Origin: Spirochaetota bacterium
Lineage (GTDB): Bacteria; Spirochaetota; UBA4802; JAGODF01
Length of the DNA stretch: 64,000 nucleotides
Direction of reading: 5' to 3'
Assembly (NCBI GenBank): GCA_029974015.1
Contig: JARKUF010000021.1
Location: 1-64,000 of the forward strand
Shown one piece after another: positions 34,818 to 48,281 of this stretch (the stretch's first letter is position 1; the number at the start of each line of letters is the position of its first letter). Below the pieces are notes generated by a model that searched no databases, was not told the origin of the DNA, and was given only the letters and a program-made list of their open reading frames with translations. The translations under genes and the position numbers were made by a program.

Positions 34818-35241
34818 CCTGGCTTTCGTCCTCCTTGTCCAGATCTTCACGCCTAATGGCGTCAAGAATGCCGTTGATGAACTGGCCGGAGCTTTCCCCG
34901 CCATACAATTTTCCCAGCTCAATCCCCTCATTGATGGTGACTGCGGGGGGGATGTCGGAATAAAAGAGCATCTCACAGATGCAGAGCCGGAGAATCGACT
35001 TGTCGACGGCGGTAAGTCGTTCGAAACTCCAGTTCTTGGAATGCTTTTTTATGAGCCCGTCGATCGTTTCAAGGTGGGCCACGGAACTTCGTATAAGGGA
35101 GATGGCGAACTCCCGGATATTGTCGGTGATCTCCCTGTTCACCCAGGAAAGGGAAACGAGCTCCTCCGGTCCACGGTTGACGGTTTCGTGCATGTAGAGC
35201 GCCTGGAGCGCATATTCCCGCGCCTTTCTTCTATGGCCCAT
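34804..35241 (-). CDS. nusB: Transcription antitermination factor NusB
   Basis: A 145-residue all-helical protein that binds boxA RNA with NusE (S10) in rRNA antitermination. The start [17 protein letters not shown] and the C-terminal segment PPAVTINEGIELGKLYGG with FINGILDAI are family signatures. The ATG at 35241 overlaps the ribH stop by one base (TGATG). BoxA-like sequences occur ahead of both the 16S and 23S genes in this same window. Confidence 0.93.
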   Translation of the reverse strand: MGHRRKAREYALQALYMHETVNRGPEELVSLSWVNREITDNIREFAISLIRSSVAHLETIDGLIKKHSKNWSFERLTAVDKSILRLCICEMLFYSDIPPAVTINEGIELGKLYGGESSGQFINGILDAIRREDLDKEDESQGESN

Positions 35242-35705
35242 CAGGATAACGATCGGTAAAGGTTGGCCATCTCTATGGCCGACAGTGCCGCATCGAAGCC
35301 CTTGTTTCCCGATTTGGTGCCGGCCCGCTCGACGGCCTGTTCGATAGTGTCGGTAGTAAGGACCCCGTAGACTACGGGAATGCCGGCGGCCAGCCCCACC
35401 TGGGCGACCCCTTTTGAAACCTCGGCCGCCACATAATCGAAATGGGGCGTTGCCCCCCGGATGACGGCCCCCAGGCAAACCACGGCGTCGTACTTTTTCA
35501 TTTCCACGAGGCGCTTCACAACTGCGGGGATTTCGAAGGAGCCGGGGACCCAGACCACTGAGATGTCCTCTTCCCGGGCGTTGTTTCTTTTCAGGCAGTC
35601 CAGGGCGCCGCCCAGAAGTTTGCTGGTGATAAACTCGTTGAACCTTGAAAGAACAATCGCCACTTTCAGGCCCGTTGCGTCTAATTTTCCTTCGTACACG
35701 TTCAT
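35241..35705 (-). CDS. ribH: 6,7-dimethyl-8-ribityllumazine synthase
   Basis: Penultimate step of riboflavin synthesis, condensing the ribityl-aminopyrimidine with dihydroxybutanone phosphate. The 154-residue protein shows [50 protein letters not shown] and FGVLTTDT-like [12 protein letters not shown], all active-site segments. ATG 35705 follows AAGGTGA. No other rib gene and no FMN riboswitch is visible nearby. The pairing with nusB is common in bacteria. Confidence 0.95.
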   Translation of the reverse strand: MNVYEGKLDATGLKVAIVLSRFNEFITSKLLGGALDCLKRNNAREEDISVVWVPGSFEIPAVVKRLVEMKKYDAVVCLGAVIRGATPHFDYVAAEVSKGVAQVGLAAGIPVVYGVLTTDTIEQAVERAGTKSGNKGFDAALSAIEMANLYRSLS

Positions 35706-35807
35706 CGGTTCACCTTCGGGAAAAAATATTTTTTGAAAAAAGCGGCACCATCCCCGGGAAGTCCTCAATATTGGATACGGTCCGTCGGGGAAACCGTCAA
35801 GCTTTTT

Positions 35808-37232
35808 TTACCATCCCGCGGCGCTCATGATCATCACCACCTGTTCGGGCCCCGTCCTTTCCGGGTAAAGCCTTCTCCCTATCCCGTGGGTGAGCCAAAT
35901 TGGGAGCCCTCCCCAGGCCAGGATGCGGAAACCGTATCCCGTACCAATAACGTCTTCCCGTTTAGGCCTGAAGACATGGGCGTAATCGAAATAGAGGCTC
36001 ATCCTCAGGCGGCTGAAGATATTAAAGCCGTACATGCAGTTGACTATGCCGAAGCGCTCCACACGGAAGGAGTCAACAGTAAAACCGTGGACCACGTCGA
36101 GCTTTGCGTTGTCGATTGTCCCGCCGAACCGGGGCTGGGTAAGAAAATCATTGTCAATCCCACCCTTAATACGGGCCCTGACGATGAAGTTGTGGTCGTT
36201 GTTGTAAAGGTAGGCGCCTGTGAAAGTGAACGAATATATTGTAAAGGTCCTCGCCTCTTCTCCGATTTCATACTCCGGGGCAGTCCCCCATTTTTCCCAT
36301 CGGCTCCTGACGCCGTATCCTATCCACGATGAAATACCCACTCCCTCCGTGAGCTGATCGACGCCCTTTTCCGTGATGGCCGAAAGCCCCAGGTCAAAGC
36401 GCGGGAACACATTAAAGTGGTTCAAGGGCATGACGAAACCCTCGGGAAGGCTCCTCTCGACAAAAAAATACTGCCGGGAATCAATGGAAAAAGAGGCGTT
36501 CAGGCCGTGGAAAAAGTTGTATTTCAGGGTGATGATCTCGGACACATAGTTTGTATAAAATTTCGTGTTTTCCCCAAACTCGCTGCTGATAAAACCGAGG
36601 TTGGTGCCGCTGGCATAAAGGAAAGACCCGATGACTGTTTCTTCAAGGGTCGTGTTCTTCCAGGGAAAACGCTTTTGCGAAAATTTCGCCGTGGCCTTCA
36701 GCCCCGCCCAGGAGAAGGAAAAGTCGCTCCGCGATCCGAAGATGTTCTTTTTGTCCGAGAGGAACACCGGGGCAAAGACCCCCTTTTGCCCATTCACCGG
36801 GATCTCCCCGAGTAGCACGATTATATTGCTGATGTCCGGACTTGCGCTTTCTTTGAGGGAGGAAAGGTCCCCCTCACTCTGGCGCCCCAATTCCTTTTTT
36901 CGAATTTTGGCCGGGGCCCGGCCCTCGAAGTCCATCTGCCGATACCATTTCCTTTTCACCAGAAGCTTCAGAAGTTCGTCCGGCGTCGTCGCGTCGGAGA
37001 GCTTCTGCCGACGCTGCCCCTTTCTCACCAGGTCACGCATGAGGGCGTCGGTGGACCTGTCGCGGATATCGTCCTCGTTGATGAGGGCCTCCTCTTTCTG
37101 CTTTCCGTTCTCTGCCTCCACGGGGACGGCGATGCCCTCCGGCTCCCCGTCCCCCTGTAGCGCCGATCCCGGAAGGACAAACGCCGTAAGGAGCACGGCG
37201 GCCGCCATCATTATGAAATTTTTAAAGCCCAT
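35808..37232 (-). CDS. Probable outer-membrane beta-barrel protein
   Basis: An unrecognised 474-residue protein with a signal peptide (MGFKNFIMMAAAVLLTAF). A charged helical region (about 25-130) is followed by many short alternating strands with aromatic belts (FSFSWAGLKATAKFSQ, FTIYSFTFTGAYLYNND, LRMSLYFDYAHVF) typical of a membrane barrel. The C-terminus is not the classical aromatic one (VVMIMSAAGW ends in Trp). It follows the transporter gene after 12 bases, so the two may act together. Confidence 0.6.
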   Translation of the reverse strand: MGFKNFIMMAAAVLLTAFVLPGSALQGDGEPEGIAVPVEAENGKQKEEALINEDDIRDRSTDALMRDLVRKGQRRQKLSDATTPDELLKLLVKRKWYRQMDFEGRAPAKIRKKELGRQSEGDLSSLKESASPDISNIIVLLGEIPVNGQKGVFAPVFLSDKKNIFGSRSDFSFSWAGLKATAKFSQKRFPWKNTTLEETVIGSFLYASGTNLGFISSEFGENTKFYTNYVSEIITLKYNFFHGLNASFSIDSRQYFFVERSLPEGFVMPLNHFNVFPRFDLGLSAITEKGVDQLTEGVGISSWIGYGVRSRWEKWGTAPEYEIGEEARTFTIYSFTFTGAYLYNNDHNFIVRARIKGGIDNDFLTQPRFGGTIDNAKLDVVHGFTVDSFRVERFGIVNCMYGFNIFSRLRMSLYFDYAHVFRPKREDVIGTGYGFRILAWGGLPIWLTHGIGRRLYPERTGPEQVVMIMSAAGW

Positions 37233-37244
37233 TGCAAGCCGGCC

Positions 37245-40200
37245 CTACCTCACAATCGACTTCCGAAGGCGCTGGGTTATCACCCGCATCACATTGATGG
37301 CGATAACCGGGTTCTCCTTCAGGGTCAGAAGGAAATCCTTCCGGTTGATGGAAAGGAGCCTGGTTTTCTTTTTCGTTTTCACGCTGGCGCTTCGGGGTTC
37401 CATATCGATGATGGAAAGCTCACCAATACAGCTCCCTTTCCCAAGCGTTTCAATAGACTTTTTACCCGCCAGGACTTCCACCTCGCCGTCTATAACTATA
37501 AACAGCTCCTCGCCGGGATCGTTTTCCCTGATAAAAATCTTCCCCGCCGGATACTCTGTTTCCCTGGTAATCCTGGCAATGCGGACCAGGTCGTCAATAT
37601 CGATGTCGCTGAAGAGGCGGTTCCCCTTCAGGAAAATTATTTTCCCAAGCATGCTGAGCATTTCGTCCTCCTCCACTTTTCTAAACCGCCTGAAAATATG
37701 CTCCAGGGCCGGCGCCGCGTCCATCTCGGTGAGGACCCGTGCCGCCGCGTACCCGGTTAGCGCGGCGATGCCGGACATTAAGCTAATCGTAGCAAGGAAC
37801 ACTTCTCCGGGGTTCACATTCGCCTCCCCGTGGCTCAGGGGCGTACGGGCCTGGGCCTCCAGTGCCTCCTCTTCGAAGATGTACATGCTTTCTCGGGCCA
37901 GGGCCCTCCCGGAAGACTCTATGAACTCTAGGATGTATCCCGTAACGTCGGCGTCCCGAAGGAAGATGCTCGACTCGTAGATGTAATCGAGCTCCGTCCC
38001 TGTGAGGACACCGACGGCTTTCAAAAGCAATTGCTTTCGCAAATCTATTTCGTTTCGGAGCGCCAAATCCAGGAAGCGGCGGCACGGGTCTTTTTCGGCG
38101 GGTCCCTCGGCGCACATCATGCGGCGCACGGCCATTATCTTCCGTACCGCCTCGTTCTCAGATCGGATGAAGCGCAGCATGTCCTCCCGCGGCTTCATGT
38201 TCATGCTGATCAAGTACTTAAAATAATTCGACTTGTTCGCAAAACCGTACTTTTGCCCCAACCGCTTTAGCACCAATTTCCCCAGGCCCTCATCACCCGA
38301 AAAATACTCCGCCATCTCCTCTTCACTCATGTCAAACCGGTAATCGAGGAGAATGGCCTTATCAGTTTCCGTAAGATGGTGAGAAAGTACCGCGAAGTTA
38401 GTTAGAAGCCGCATGGGAGCATAGCGGAACCGGAAAAGGAGCTTCCGCGCCATCTTCCGTGACAGGTTTTCAGCGTGGGGGATAAGCGCCCGAAAGAAAA
38501 TGATATTCCCCGTACCGAGGGCAAGGTCCGCCAAGTCATCGAGAAAGATGTCCGGCTTCGCGACCTGGGACAGTATAATAAATTCCGCGGGGTCCCCAAA
38601 ACCCGCCGCCACCCGTTCGCGGAGGGCCTTGACGCGGCGTACCACTGGGGGCATTTTCCCCGCCCCCTTCTCTCCGCTAAGAAGCGACAACACAAAGGAG
38701 GACGACTCCAAATCGCCGTCGCCGTGGGCCTGCCCCTCGTCCACCATGAGGAGTTCCAGTGCAATCTGTTCGGACTCGAGCCGATTTTCAGGATATCCCT
38801 GAAGCAGGTCCAGACGCTTCACATAAGGAAAATGCGCAATCATACCGAGGGCGCGCCCCCTGATGAGTGGATCGGCATCCGAAGCGGCGGAACGGACCAG
38901 TGGTTCCCGCAAATCCCGGCGGGATGTGGCGGCCACAGTCAGCATCGTCTCCTTCGCTTCCCGTGAAAGGCCCGGAAAATGCGGCATTAGTGAGCGCAGA
39001 ATTTCCGAATCCGGGTACTCCCTGAAAAGAGCGTCCAGCAGGGGAAGGTTCATCTCCACCATGGCAGGGTCGTCAGCGATGGAGGCGAGGTTGAGGGCCT
39101 CTTTTTTTTCTCCGCCGGAGGTAAAATCGTATGAGAGCTGGCCTTTCAGGGAGCGCACATAGGCCCGGTTCTGAAAATAGGTGAGGGCGATATAGAGGGC
39201 CCCGGCGCATGCCGCCAGGACATATCCGTAAATATCCGGAAGTTTTTTGTAGATGATGAGGACAACACACCCTCCCGCGATCATCCCCATGGGGAGGACG
39301 ATGCCGCCAATAAAGGACTTCACCTCGGCGATGCGGTCCCTGGGCGCCGAAGCGATGATCACGTTGAACAAAGGATGGCGGAACATCACGCTCAGGTTTT
39401 TCCGGAAGAAGCGAAGCAGTATCCCGGCCGCAATGCCGGGAGAAAAGACCATGAATGCAAGGGAGGCCATGAACGACCCTGGATAGATGTAATTCGACTT
39501 TTTCACCCCCAAAGCCCGGATGATCCTCGATGTGAGGAATATCTGTACCAGAAGGGTCGCCAGGTCCGCTGCGAAAGTGTAGACGGAAAGGAAAAAGGCC
39601 AGGTCGTTTTTCTCGGGAAACGACCCGGTGATGATAACAGCGAAGTAATACTCGGCAATGAGGTTCACCACGGCCATGACGAAGACAGCAAGGACCGATA
39701 TCGCGAATATGGGGGACGAATACGAGAGCTTCGCCCTTCGGACCATCCTCTCCACGATCTTCATATCCGGAAGGAGGTCGTTCCTCTCCAGAGAGGCACG
39801 CCGGTCGCCCCCCCGGAAGAAAAACCCCATTGCCAGGACCGGCACCACGAGCAAAGCGCCGTTTACAAGCCACCATACTCCCCCGAAATCGATGATCTCA
39901 TTTTTAAAGAGGGCCACGAGGGAGAGGCTCGCAATAATACCGCCGAGCTTGCCGCCCCCCATAAATAGAGGCAGGAGCCTCTTTGAGTTGCGGATGGAGA
40001 GATACTGATACGAATAATTGAAAAAATGAATATCGAGATAAAAGGTAAAAAGATAATTCCCCAGAAAAAGATAAAAGGGAAGACGCTGATGGCCCTGTAG
40101 GGCCGGATGAAAGGAAAGGAATATAAGGGCACTGAAAAGGCCAATGAGGAAAAAATACCCGCGTTTGAGGGGAAACCGGAGAAGTATGTAATTGTACAAA

Positions 40201-40412
40201 ATTCCCGCCGCCATCAGGGCAATGCCATTGTACACGAAAAACCGGGAAAGTCCCTGGGCGCCGTAGGCCTTGAGAAACAGGGTTTCCGTGTAGATTTGCC
40301 CAATGGCGTAAAAAGACCCGGACAGGAGATAAAGGAGAAAAAGCGGCAGGGCGAACCCGAATTCGCTTCGCCTTACGGAGAAGACCTTCCATACCGCCCG
40401 CGAAAGATTCAT
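37245..40412 (-). CDS. Multidomain transporter: NTT/MFS-like membrane domain, HEAT-like repeats, cyclic-nucleotide-binding domain
   Basis: A 1055-residue protein. Residues about 1-420 hold roughly 12 membrane helices resembling the ATP/ADP (nucleotide) translocase or MFS fold (starts WKVFSVRRSEFGFALPLFLL). Residues about 440-900 are soluble helical repeats, probably HEAT-like (RSLMPHFPGLSREAKETML). The C-terminal 125 residues are a cyclic-nucleotide-binding domain: GKIFIRENDPGEELFIVIDG, then GSCIGELSIIDMEPRSASV with the phosphate-binding cassette GELSIID...RSASV. Transport could be gated by a nucleotide. ATG 40412 was chosen over an upstream in-frame ATG. Confidence 0.72.
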   Translation of the reverse strand: MNLSRAVWKVFSVRRSEFGFALPLFLLYLLSGSFYAIGQIYTETLFLKAYGAQGLSRFFVYNGIALMAAGILYNYILLRFPLKRGYFFLIGLFSALIFLSFHPALQGHQRLPFYLFLGNYLFTFYLDIHFFNYSYQYLSIRNSKRLLPLFMGGGKLGGIIASLSLVALFKNEIIDFGGVWWLVNGALLVVPVLAMGFFFRGGDRRASLERNDLLPDMKIVERMVRRAKLSYSSPIFAISVLAVFVMAVVNLIAEYYFAVIITGSFPEKNDLAFFLSVYTFAADLATLLVQIFLTSRIIRALGVKKSNYIYPGSFMASLAFMVFSPGIAAGILLRFFRKNLSVMFRHPLFNVIIASAPRDRIAEVKSFIGGIVLPMGMIAGGCVVLIIYKKLPDIYGYVLAACAGALYIALTYFQNRAYVRSLKGQLSYDFTSGGEKKEALNLASIADDPAMVEMNLPLLDALFREYPDSEILRSLMPHFPGLSREAKETMLTVAATSRRDLREPLVRSAASDADPLIRGRALGMIAHFPYVKRLDLLQGYPENRLESEQIALELLMVDEGQAHGDGDLESSSFVLSLLSGEKGAGKMPPVVRRVKALRERVAAGFGDPAEFIILSQVAKPDIFLDDLADLALGTGNIIFFRALIPHAENLSRKMARKLLFRFRYAPMRLLTNFAVLSHHLTETDKAILLDYRFDMSEEEMAEYFSGDEGLGKLVLKRLGQKYGFANKSNYFKYLISMNMKPREDMLRFIRSENEAVRKIMAVRRMMCAEGPAEKDPCRRFLDLALRNEIDLRKQLLLKAVGVLTGTELDYIYESSIFLRDADVTGYILEFIESSGRALARESMYIFEEEALEAQARTPLSHGEANVNPGEVFLATISLMSGIAALTGYAAARVLTEMDAAPALEHIFRRFRKVEEDEMLSMLGKIIFLKGNRLFSDIDIDDLVRIARITRETEYPAGKIFIRENDPGEELFIVIDGEVEVLAGKKSIETLGKGSCIGELSIIDMEPRSASVKTKKKTRLLSINRKDFLLTLKENPVIAINVMRVITQRLRKSIVR

Positions 40413-40470
40413 TGAATGAGGAGCGCTCCCGTGAATATTCTGTATCTGATTATCGGAATCTTTGCCCCTC

Positions 40471-40499
40471 AGACTACAGGCGGAAAGGTGGGACGTCAA
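40471..40499 (-). promoter_or_regulatory. Weak candidate promoter of the transporter operon
   Basis: On the minus strand TTGACG (40494-40499) and TAGTCT (40471-40476) are separated by 17 bases, about 60 bases upstream of the transporter start. The -10 box is poor. Confidence 0.3.
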
Positions 40500-40557
40500 A
40501 CCATTATTTGCAAATACAGGAGGGATAAAAGCGAGACGTCCCTTCCGGGGCCGTGTT

Positions 40558-41643
40558 TCACGGGCTGAACAGATACCGGACTATATCGCCCTCCCGGATG
40601 GCGTACTCCTTTCCCTCGGAGCGCAGGCGGCCCTGCTCCCTCACCCCCTGCTCGGAACCGGCGGCGACGAGGTCGAGAAAGTTAAATACTTCTGCGCGGA
40701 TGAAACCCCTCTCGAAATCGGTGTGGATTTTCCCGGCGGCTTTAGCCGCAGTGGTGCCCTTCTTCACGGTCCAGGCCTGGAGCTCTGTGGCCGCCGTGTA
40801 GTACGTAATCAGATCCAGGAGGGAATAGGCCGCTTTAATCATCCTGTCCAGGCCCGATTCCTCCAAACCCATGGACTGTAAAAATTCTTTTTTTTCCTCC
40901 GGCGCAAGCTCCGAAATCTCCTCCTCGAGCTTCCCCGATATGGAGATGCAGGAGGCCCCGTTTTTTTTCGCAAAATCGGCCAGCCTGCCAGCCTCTCCGG
41001 CCCCGTCCCGGTCCTCGCCCACATTGGCACAGTACATCATCGGCTTCACGGTTATGAGTCCAAACTCCCCCGTCAGATTGAGCTCCTCCTCGTCTAAGGG
41101 CATTGAAGAAAGCATGGCGCCGCCGTCAAGATGGGCCATCATCCTCTCGATGAGCTCCATGCGATGGCGGGCGCCCTTGTCGCCGGAGTTCGCGAGTTTG
41201 ATGATCTTCTCCCTGGCACGGGAGAGCACCTCCAGGTCGGCAAGCATGAGTTCCGTGTTCACTATCTCCGCGTCCCGCACCGGGTCCACATCGCCCTCCA
41301 CGTGGGCCACGTCGCCAAAACGGAAGCACCGAACCACCTGGGCCACGGCATCCACCTCCCGGATATGGCCCAGGAATTTATTGCCCAGCCCCTCCCCCTT
41401 CGAGGCCCCCTTCACCAGGCCCGCCACATCAATAAATTCAATCTTCGTGGGGACCGGTTTGTCTTTCCTCAGTATTTTCCCAATTTCAAGGAGCCTTTCG
41501 TCCGGCACGGGGACGATTCCCCTGTTAGGTTCGATGGTGCAGAAGGGATAGTTTGCCATCATGGCATGAGCGCCGGAGAGGGCGTTGAAGATAGTCGATT
41601 TTCCTACATTGGGAAGTCCTATGATGCCGCAATTGAATCCCAT
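40558..41643 (-). CDS. ychF: Ribosome-associated GTPase/ATPase YchF
   Basis: The universally conserved Obg-family protein (OLA1 in eukaryotes), which prefers ATP. The 361-residue protein has the P-loop GLPNVGKST, switch II DVAGLVKGASKGEGLGNKF, the coiled-coil insertion (about 130-200) and the C-terminal TGS domain (LQAWTVKKGTTAAKAAG, then DFERGFIRAEVF). ATG 41643 follows GGGAGGCGCTCC. The frame is open upstream without homology. Confidence 0.96.
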   Translation of the reverse strand: MGFNCGIIGLPNVGKSTIFNALSGAHAMMANYPFCTIEPNRGIVPVPDERLLEIGKILRKDKPVPTKIEFIDVAGLVKGASKGEGLGNKFLGHIREVDAVAQVVRCFRFGDVAHVEGDVDPVRDAEIVNTELMLADLEVLSRAREKIIKLANSGDKGARHRMELIERMMAHLDGGAMLSSMPLDEEELNLTGEFGLITVKPMMYCANVGEDRDGAGEAGRLADFAKKNGASCISISGKLEEEISELAPEEKKEFLQSMGLEESGLDRMIKAAYSLLDLITYYTAATELQAWTVKKGTTAAKAAGKIHTDFERGFIRAEVFNFLDLVAAGSEQGVREQGRLRSEGKEYAIREGDIVRYLFSP

Positions 41644-41866
41644 GGAGCGCCTCCCGGGGGCCTGTGATGGACTGCCTGATGCGCCTTGGGGATGTTTCTC
41701 ATGAGTGCGGTCCCGCGTAAAGTAAAAAACTCCGCGGCGTGGAACCGGAAAGCGGTTTAAAAAAATATCATATTCGAAAAGAGCCACAGAGTTTGGCTTG
41801 CCTCGTTAAAAGGCAAAAAAGCGGAGGAGCTCCTAATTCCCAATTCTCCCCTTACACCCGTCTCCA

Positions 41867-42586
41867 TCAACCCTCATTCTTCCCTGAACGCCGCGGTCCT
41901 TTTTCCTGGCCGCGATGTTTCTTCCTGCCGCCCCCCGCACTCGCTGGAGAGGGGCGAGGGGCACCCGGCTCTTCTAGAGAACTTCCCTTCGCGTCAGGAC
42001 GCCTCTTTCTCCGGGCCGCTGTACCTTTCCCTTTCCTTATGGAAAAGCCGAACTTCCCCACGGGCTTTGTGGTTGAGCAATAGTGTCCGTGTATATAGCA
42101 AAGAAGGCGGGCCTCTTCCAGCTTGAAGCGGTTCCGTTTATCGATGAGCGACTCTTCCGCCAGGACCGCCACGACGGATGCGATAAACATGTGATGGCTT
42201 CCCAAATCGAGAATCTCCTCCACCCTGCATTCGATGGCCAGGGGGCACTCGGCAATAATCGGGGCCTTTACCTTCGTGGCCTTTCTTTTCGAAAAATTCA
42301 TGGCCTTGAATTTGTCCACGTCGGCGCCGGATGTCACTCCGCAAAAATCCACCATGTGGGCCATGTCCGCAGTGGGAACGTTTACCACGAACTCTTTCGA
42401 CGCTTTTATCATCCGGTAAGAATGCCGCTCCGGACGGATTGAAATATAGAGCAGGGGAGGTTCCGTGCAGATGGTGCCTGTCCATGACACCGTAAGGACA
42501 TTGTCTTTACCTCCATGTCGTGATGTCACCAGCACCGCCGGTACCGGATTAAGCATCGTCCCGGGTTTCCATACAGCCTTTCCCAT
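41867..42586 (-). CDS. Flavin reductase-like FMN-binding protein with basic tail
   Basis: A 239-residue protein. Residues 1-185 are the flavin reductase-like split barrel: NPVPAVLVTSRHGGKDNVLT, PLLYISIRPERHSYRMI and EFVVNVPTADMAHMVDFCG. It probably binds FMN and transfers electrons or hydride in the cytoplasm; the partner is unknown. The last 55 residues are a Lys/Arg/Pro/Gly-rich low-complexity tail not usual for the family. ATG 42586 follows AAGGAGGGAGTGAA. Confidence 0.8.
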   Translation of the reverse strand: MGKAVWKPGTMLNPVPAVLVTSRHGGKDNVLTVSWTGTICTEPPLLYISIRPERHSYRMIKASKEFVVNVPTADMAHMVDFCGVTSGADVDKFKAMNFSKRKATKVKAPIIAECPLAIECRVEEILDLGSHHMFIASVVAVLAEESLIDKRNRFKLEEARLLCYIHGHYCSTTKPVGKFGFSIRKGKGTAARRKRRPDAKGSSLEEPGAPRPSPASAGGGRKKHRGQEKGPRRSGKNEG

Positions 42587-42632
42587 TTCACTCCCTCCTT
42601 TTCACCGCCCTGCACAACATGGTCTCCGCCAA

Positions 42633-42663
42633 TAAAAAAGTCCCGCGCTTTCACACGGGACTT
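42633..42663 (-). terminator. Rho-independent terminator of the rRNA operon
   Basis: On the minus strand AGTCCCG and CGGGACT pair around a ten-base loop and are followed by TTTTTT. It lies about 85 bases after the 23S 3' end. Confidence 0.85.
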
Positions 42664-42738
42664 CGGTATACTCGTTTTCATGCAGACTGCATCGAAATTT
42701 TTTTCATGATCCGTCCAAACATAAGCTTGGGCGGATAA

Positions 42739-45752
<3,014 letters not shown>

Positions 45753-45897
45753 ATATTATTATGCCTGCTTTCGTGAACAAAACAGGCGATAAAATACGCT
45801 CGTTTCCTCGTGTGAAATTGAAATTATTAATTTCGATGCAGTTTTCAAAGATCAGCTACGGGTTTCAAACATGATTTTTCAAATATTTGAAACCATC

Positions 45898-45970
45898 TGG
45901 AGGTGAACGGGTTCGAACCGATGACCTACTGCGTGCAAGGCAGTCGCTCTCCCAACTGAGCTACACCCCC
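45898..45970 (-). tRNA. tRNA-Ala (TGC)
   Basis: A cloverleaf with acceptor GGGGGTG/CACCTCC, anticodon TGC in the loop CTTGCAC and T-loop TTCGAAC. The 3' CCA is not encoded (A73 is followed by GATGG), which fits the cca gene in this window. It lies in the spacer between 16S and 23S. Confidence 0.95.
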
Positions 45971-46000
45971 CATCACAAACGCCGAAATGTTTCGGCTTTG

Positions 46001-46074
46001 TGGGCCTGAGTGGAGTCGAACCACCGACCTTACGATTATCAGTCGTACGCTCTAACCAACTGAGCTACAGGCCC
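46001..46074 (-). tRNA. tRNA-Ile (GAT)
   Basis: A cloverleaf with acceptor GGGCCTG/CAGGCCC, anticodon GAT in CTGATAA and T-loop TTCGACT. CCA is not encoded. It precedes tRNA-Ala in the 16S-23S spacer, the classical order. Confidence 0.95.
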
Positions 46075-46203
46075 AGAAGATTCCACCTCATTTTCAGACC
46101 GAGAAATACTTCAGGCCTATAACGACTTGAGTGAATAGTTGGGATATGATTCCCTCAAAACTGAGTAGTATTCCGGGGTACAAAATTTTTAGTCTATCCT
46201 TAT

Positions 46204-47753
<1,550 letters not shown>

Positions 47754-47797
47754 AAATGTATCAAGAGAATTTTTTGAGTTTCAAAGTCAATACACCG

Positions 47798-47824
47798 CCG
47801 GATACTACTCAGTTTTCAAAGAAC
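47798..47824 (-). promoter_or_regulatory. boxA-like antiterminator and 16S processing-stem arm
   Basis: On the minus strand GGTTCTTTGAAAACTGAGTA is seen; the TCTTTGAAAACTG core recurs ahead of the 23S gene at about 45837-45851. The part AAAACTGAGTAGTATCCGG (47798-47816) is complementary, with one bulge, to 46157-46176 beyond the 16S 3' end, giving a typical RNase III processing stem. Confidence 0.65.
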
Positions 47825-47838
47825 CAGTTATACAGGAT

Positions 47839-47864
47839 AAAAAATCCCAGGGTCCCTGGGAATC
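47839..47864 (-). terminator. Terminator-like hairpin in the rRNA leader
   Basis: On the minus strand TCCCAGGG-a-CCCTGGGA is a perfect stem followed by TTTTTTA. It lies between the rRNA promoter and the 16S gene, and would stop transcription unless antitermination (the boxA-like element just downstream, NusB) overrides it. Confidence 0.5.
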
Positions 47865-47910
47865 GAGTTAATATGAAATTAATCGGCTTCCTGTGTCGTT
47901 TGATACTACA

Positions 47911-47939
47911 AAGATAATTACAGGGTATTATTACGTCAA
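47911..47939 (-). promoter_or_regulatory. rRNA operon promoter
   Basis: On the minus strand TTGACG (47934-47939) and TATCTT (47911-47916) are separated by exactly 17 bases and preceded by an A/T-rich stretch (47940-47985) that could act as an UP element. It lies about 160 bases upstream of the 16S gene. Confidence 0.6.
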
Positions 47940-48111
47940 CTTTTTTTAAAACATTTAGCGAGATTTTTAAAAAATTTTGCGGTAATCAAAGAACCTGCAT
48001 CCCTTCAGGCGAATTTAACCTCAAAGGCAGATGGACATATATTCAGAAGCACTGTTTCAGTCAACATATTTTTTTTCGGAAAAAACGAAAAAATCAGGAA
48101 AAGTAATGAAA

Positions 48112-48154
48112 TTAGTGCTTTTCCGCCCGCCGATGGCGGGCGGAAAAGCACTAA
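48112..48154. repeat. Dispersed repeat hairpin (20-bp perfect arms)
   Basis: The arms 48112-48131 and 48135-48154 are perfectly complementary (TTAGTGCTTTTCCGCCCGCC and its inverse) with loop GAT. The GC core matches the dispersed repeat family; the outer ends have diverged. The surrounding 47945-48225 holds no gene. Confidence 0.7.
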
Positions 48155-48180
48155 TTATTTGAGATTATCTGTAGAAATTT

Positions 48181-48217
48181 GGCTTTCCAGCCCGCCGGAA
48201 GGCGGGCGGGGAAAGCC
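48181..48217. repeat. Second dispersed repeat hairpin
   Basis: GGCTTTCCAGCCCGCC pairs with GGCGGGCGGGGAAAGCC around GGAA (one bulged base). It lies right after the formate dehydrogenase terminator, in tandem with the hairpin at 48112-48154. Confidence 0.65.
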
Positions 48218-48225
48218 TAATTCAT

Positions 48226-48261
48226 AAAAAAAAAGGCCCCATCAAACGGTGATGGGGCCTT
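48226..48261 (-). terminator. Rho-independent terminator of the formate dehydrogenase operon
   Basis: On the minus strand AAGGCCCCATCA pairs with TGATGGGGCCTT around CCGTT and runs into nine T residues. It lies 20 bases after the beta-subunit stop, showing that no third subunit gene follows. Confidence 0.9.
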
Positions 48262-48281
48262 CTCGATTTTCTACTTGAGGT

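Noticed and set aside
35706-35807. FMN riboswitch before ribH
   Set aside because: Only about 100 bases are available and the conserved RFN pattern is absent.
36631-37980. A 449-codon plus-strand frame opposite the barrel and transporter genes
   Set aside because: It overlaps two real genes and reads as Arg/Ser-rich low-complexity sequence.
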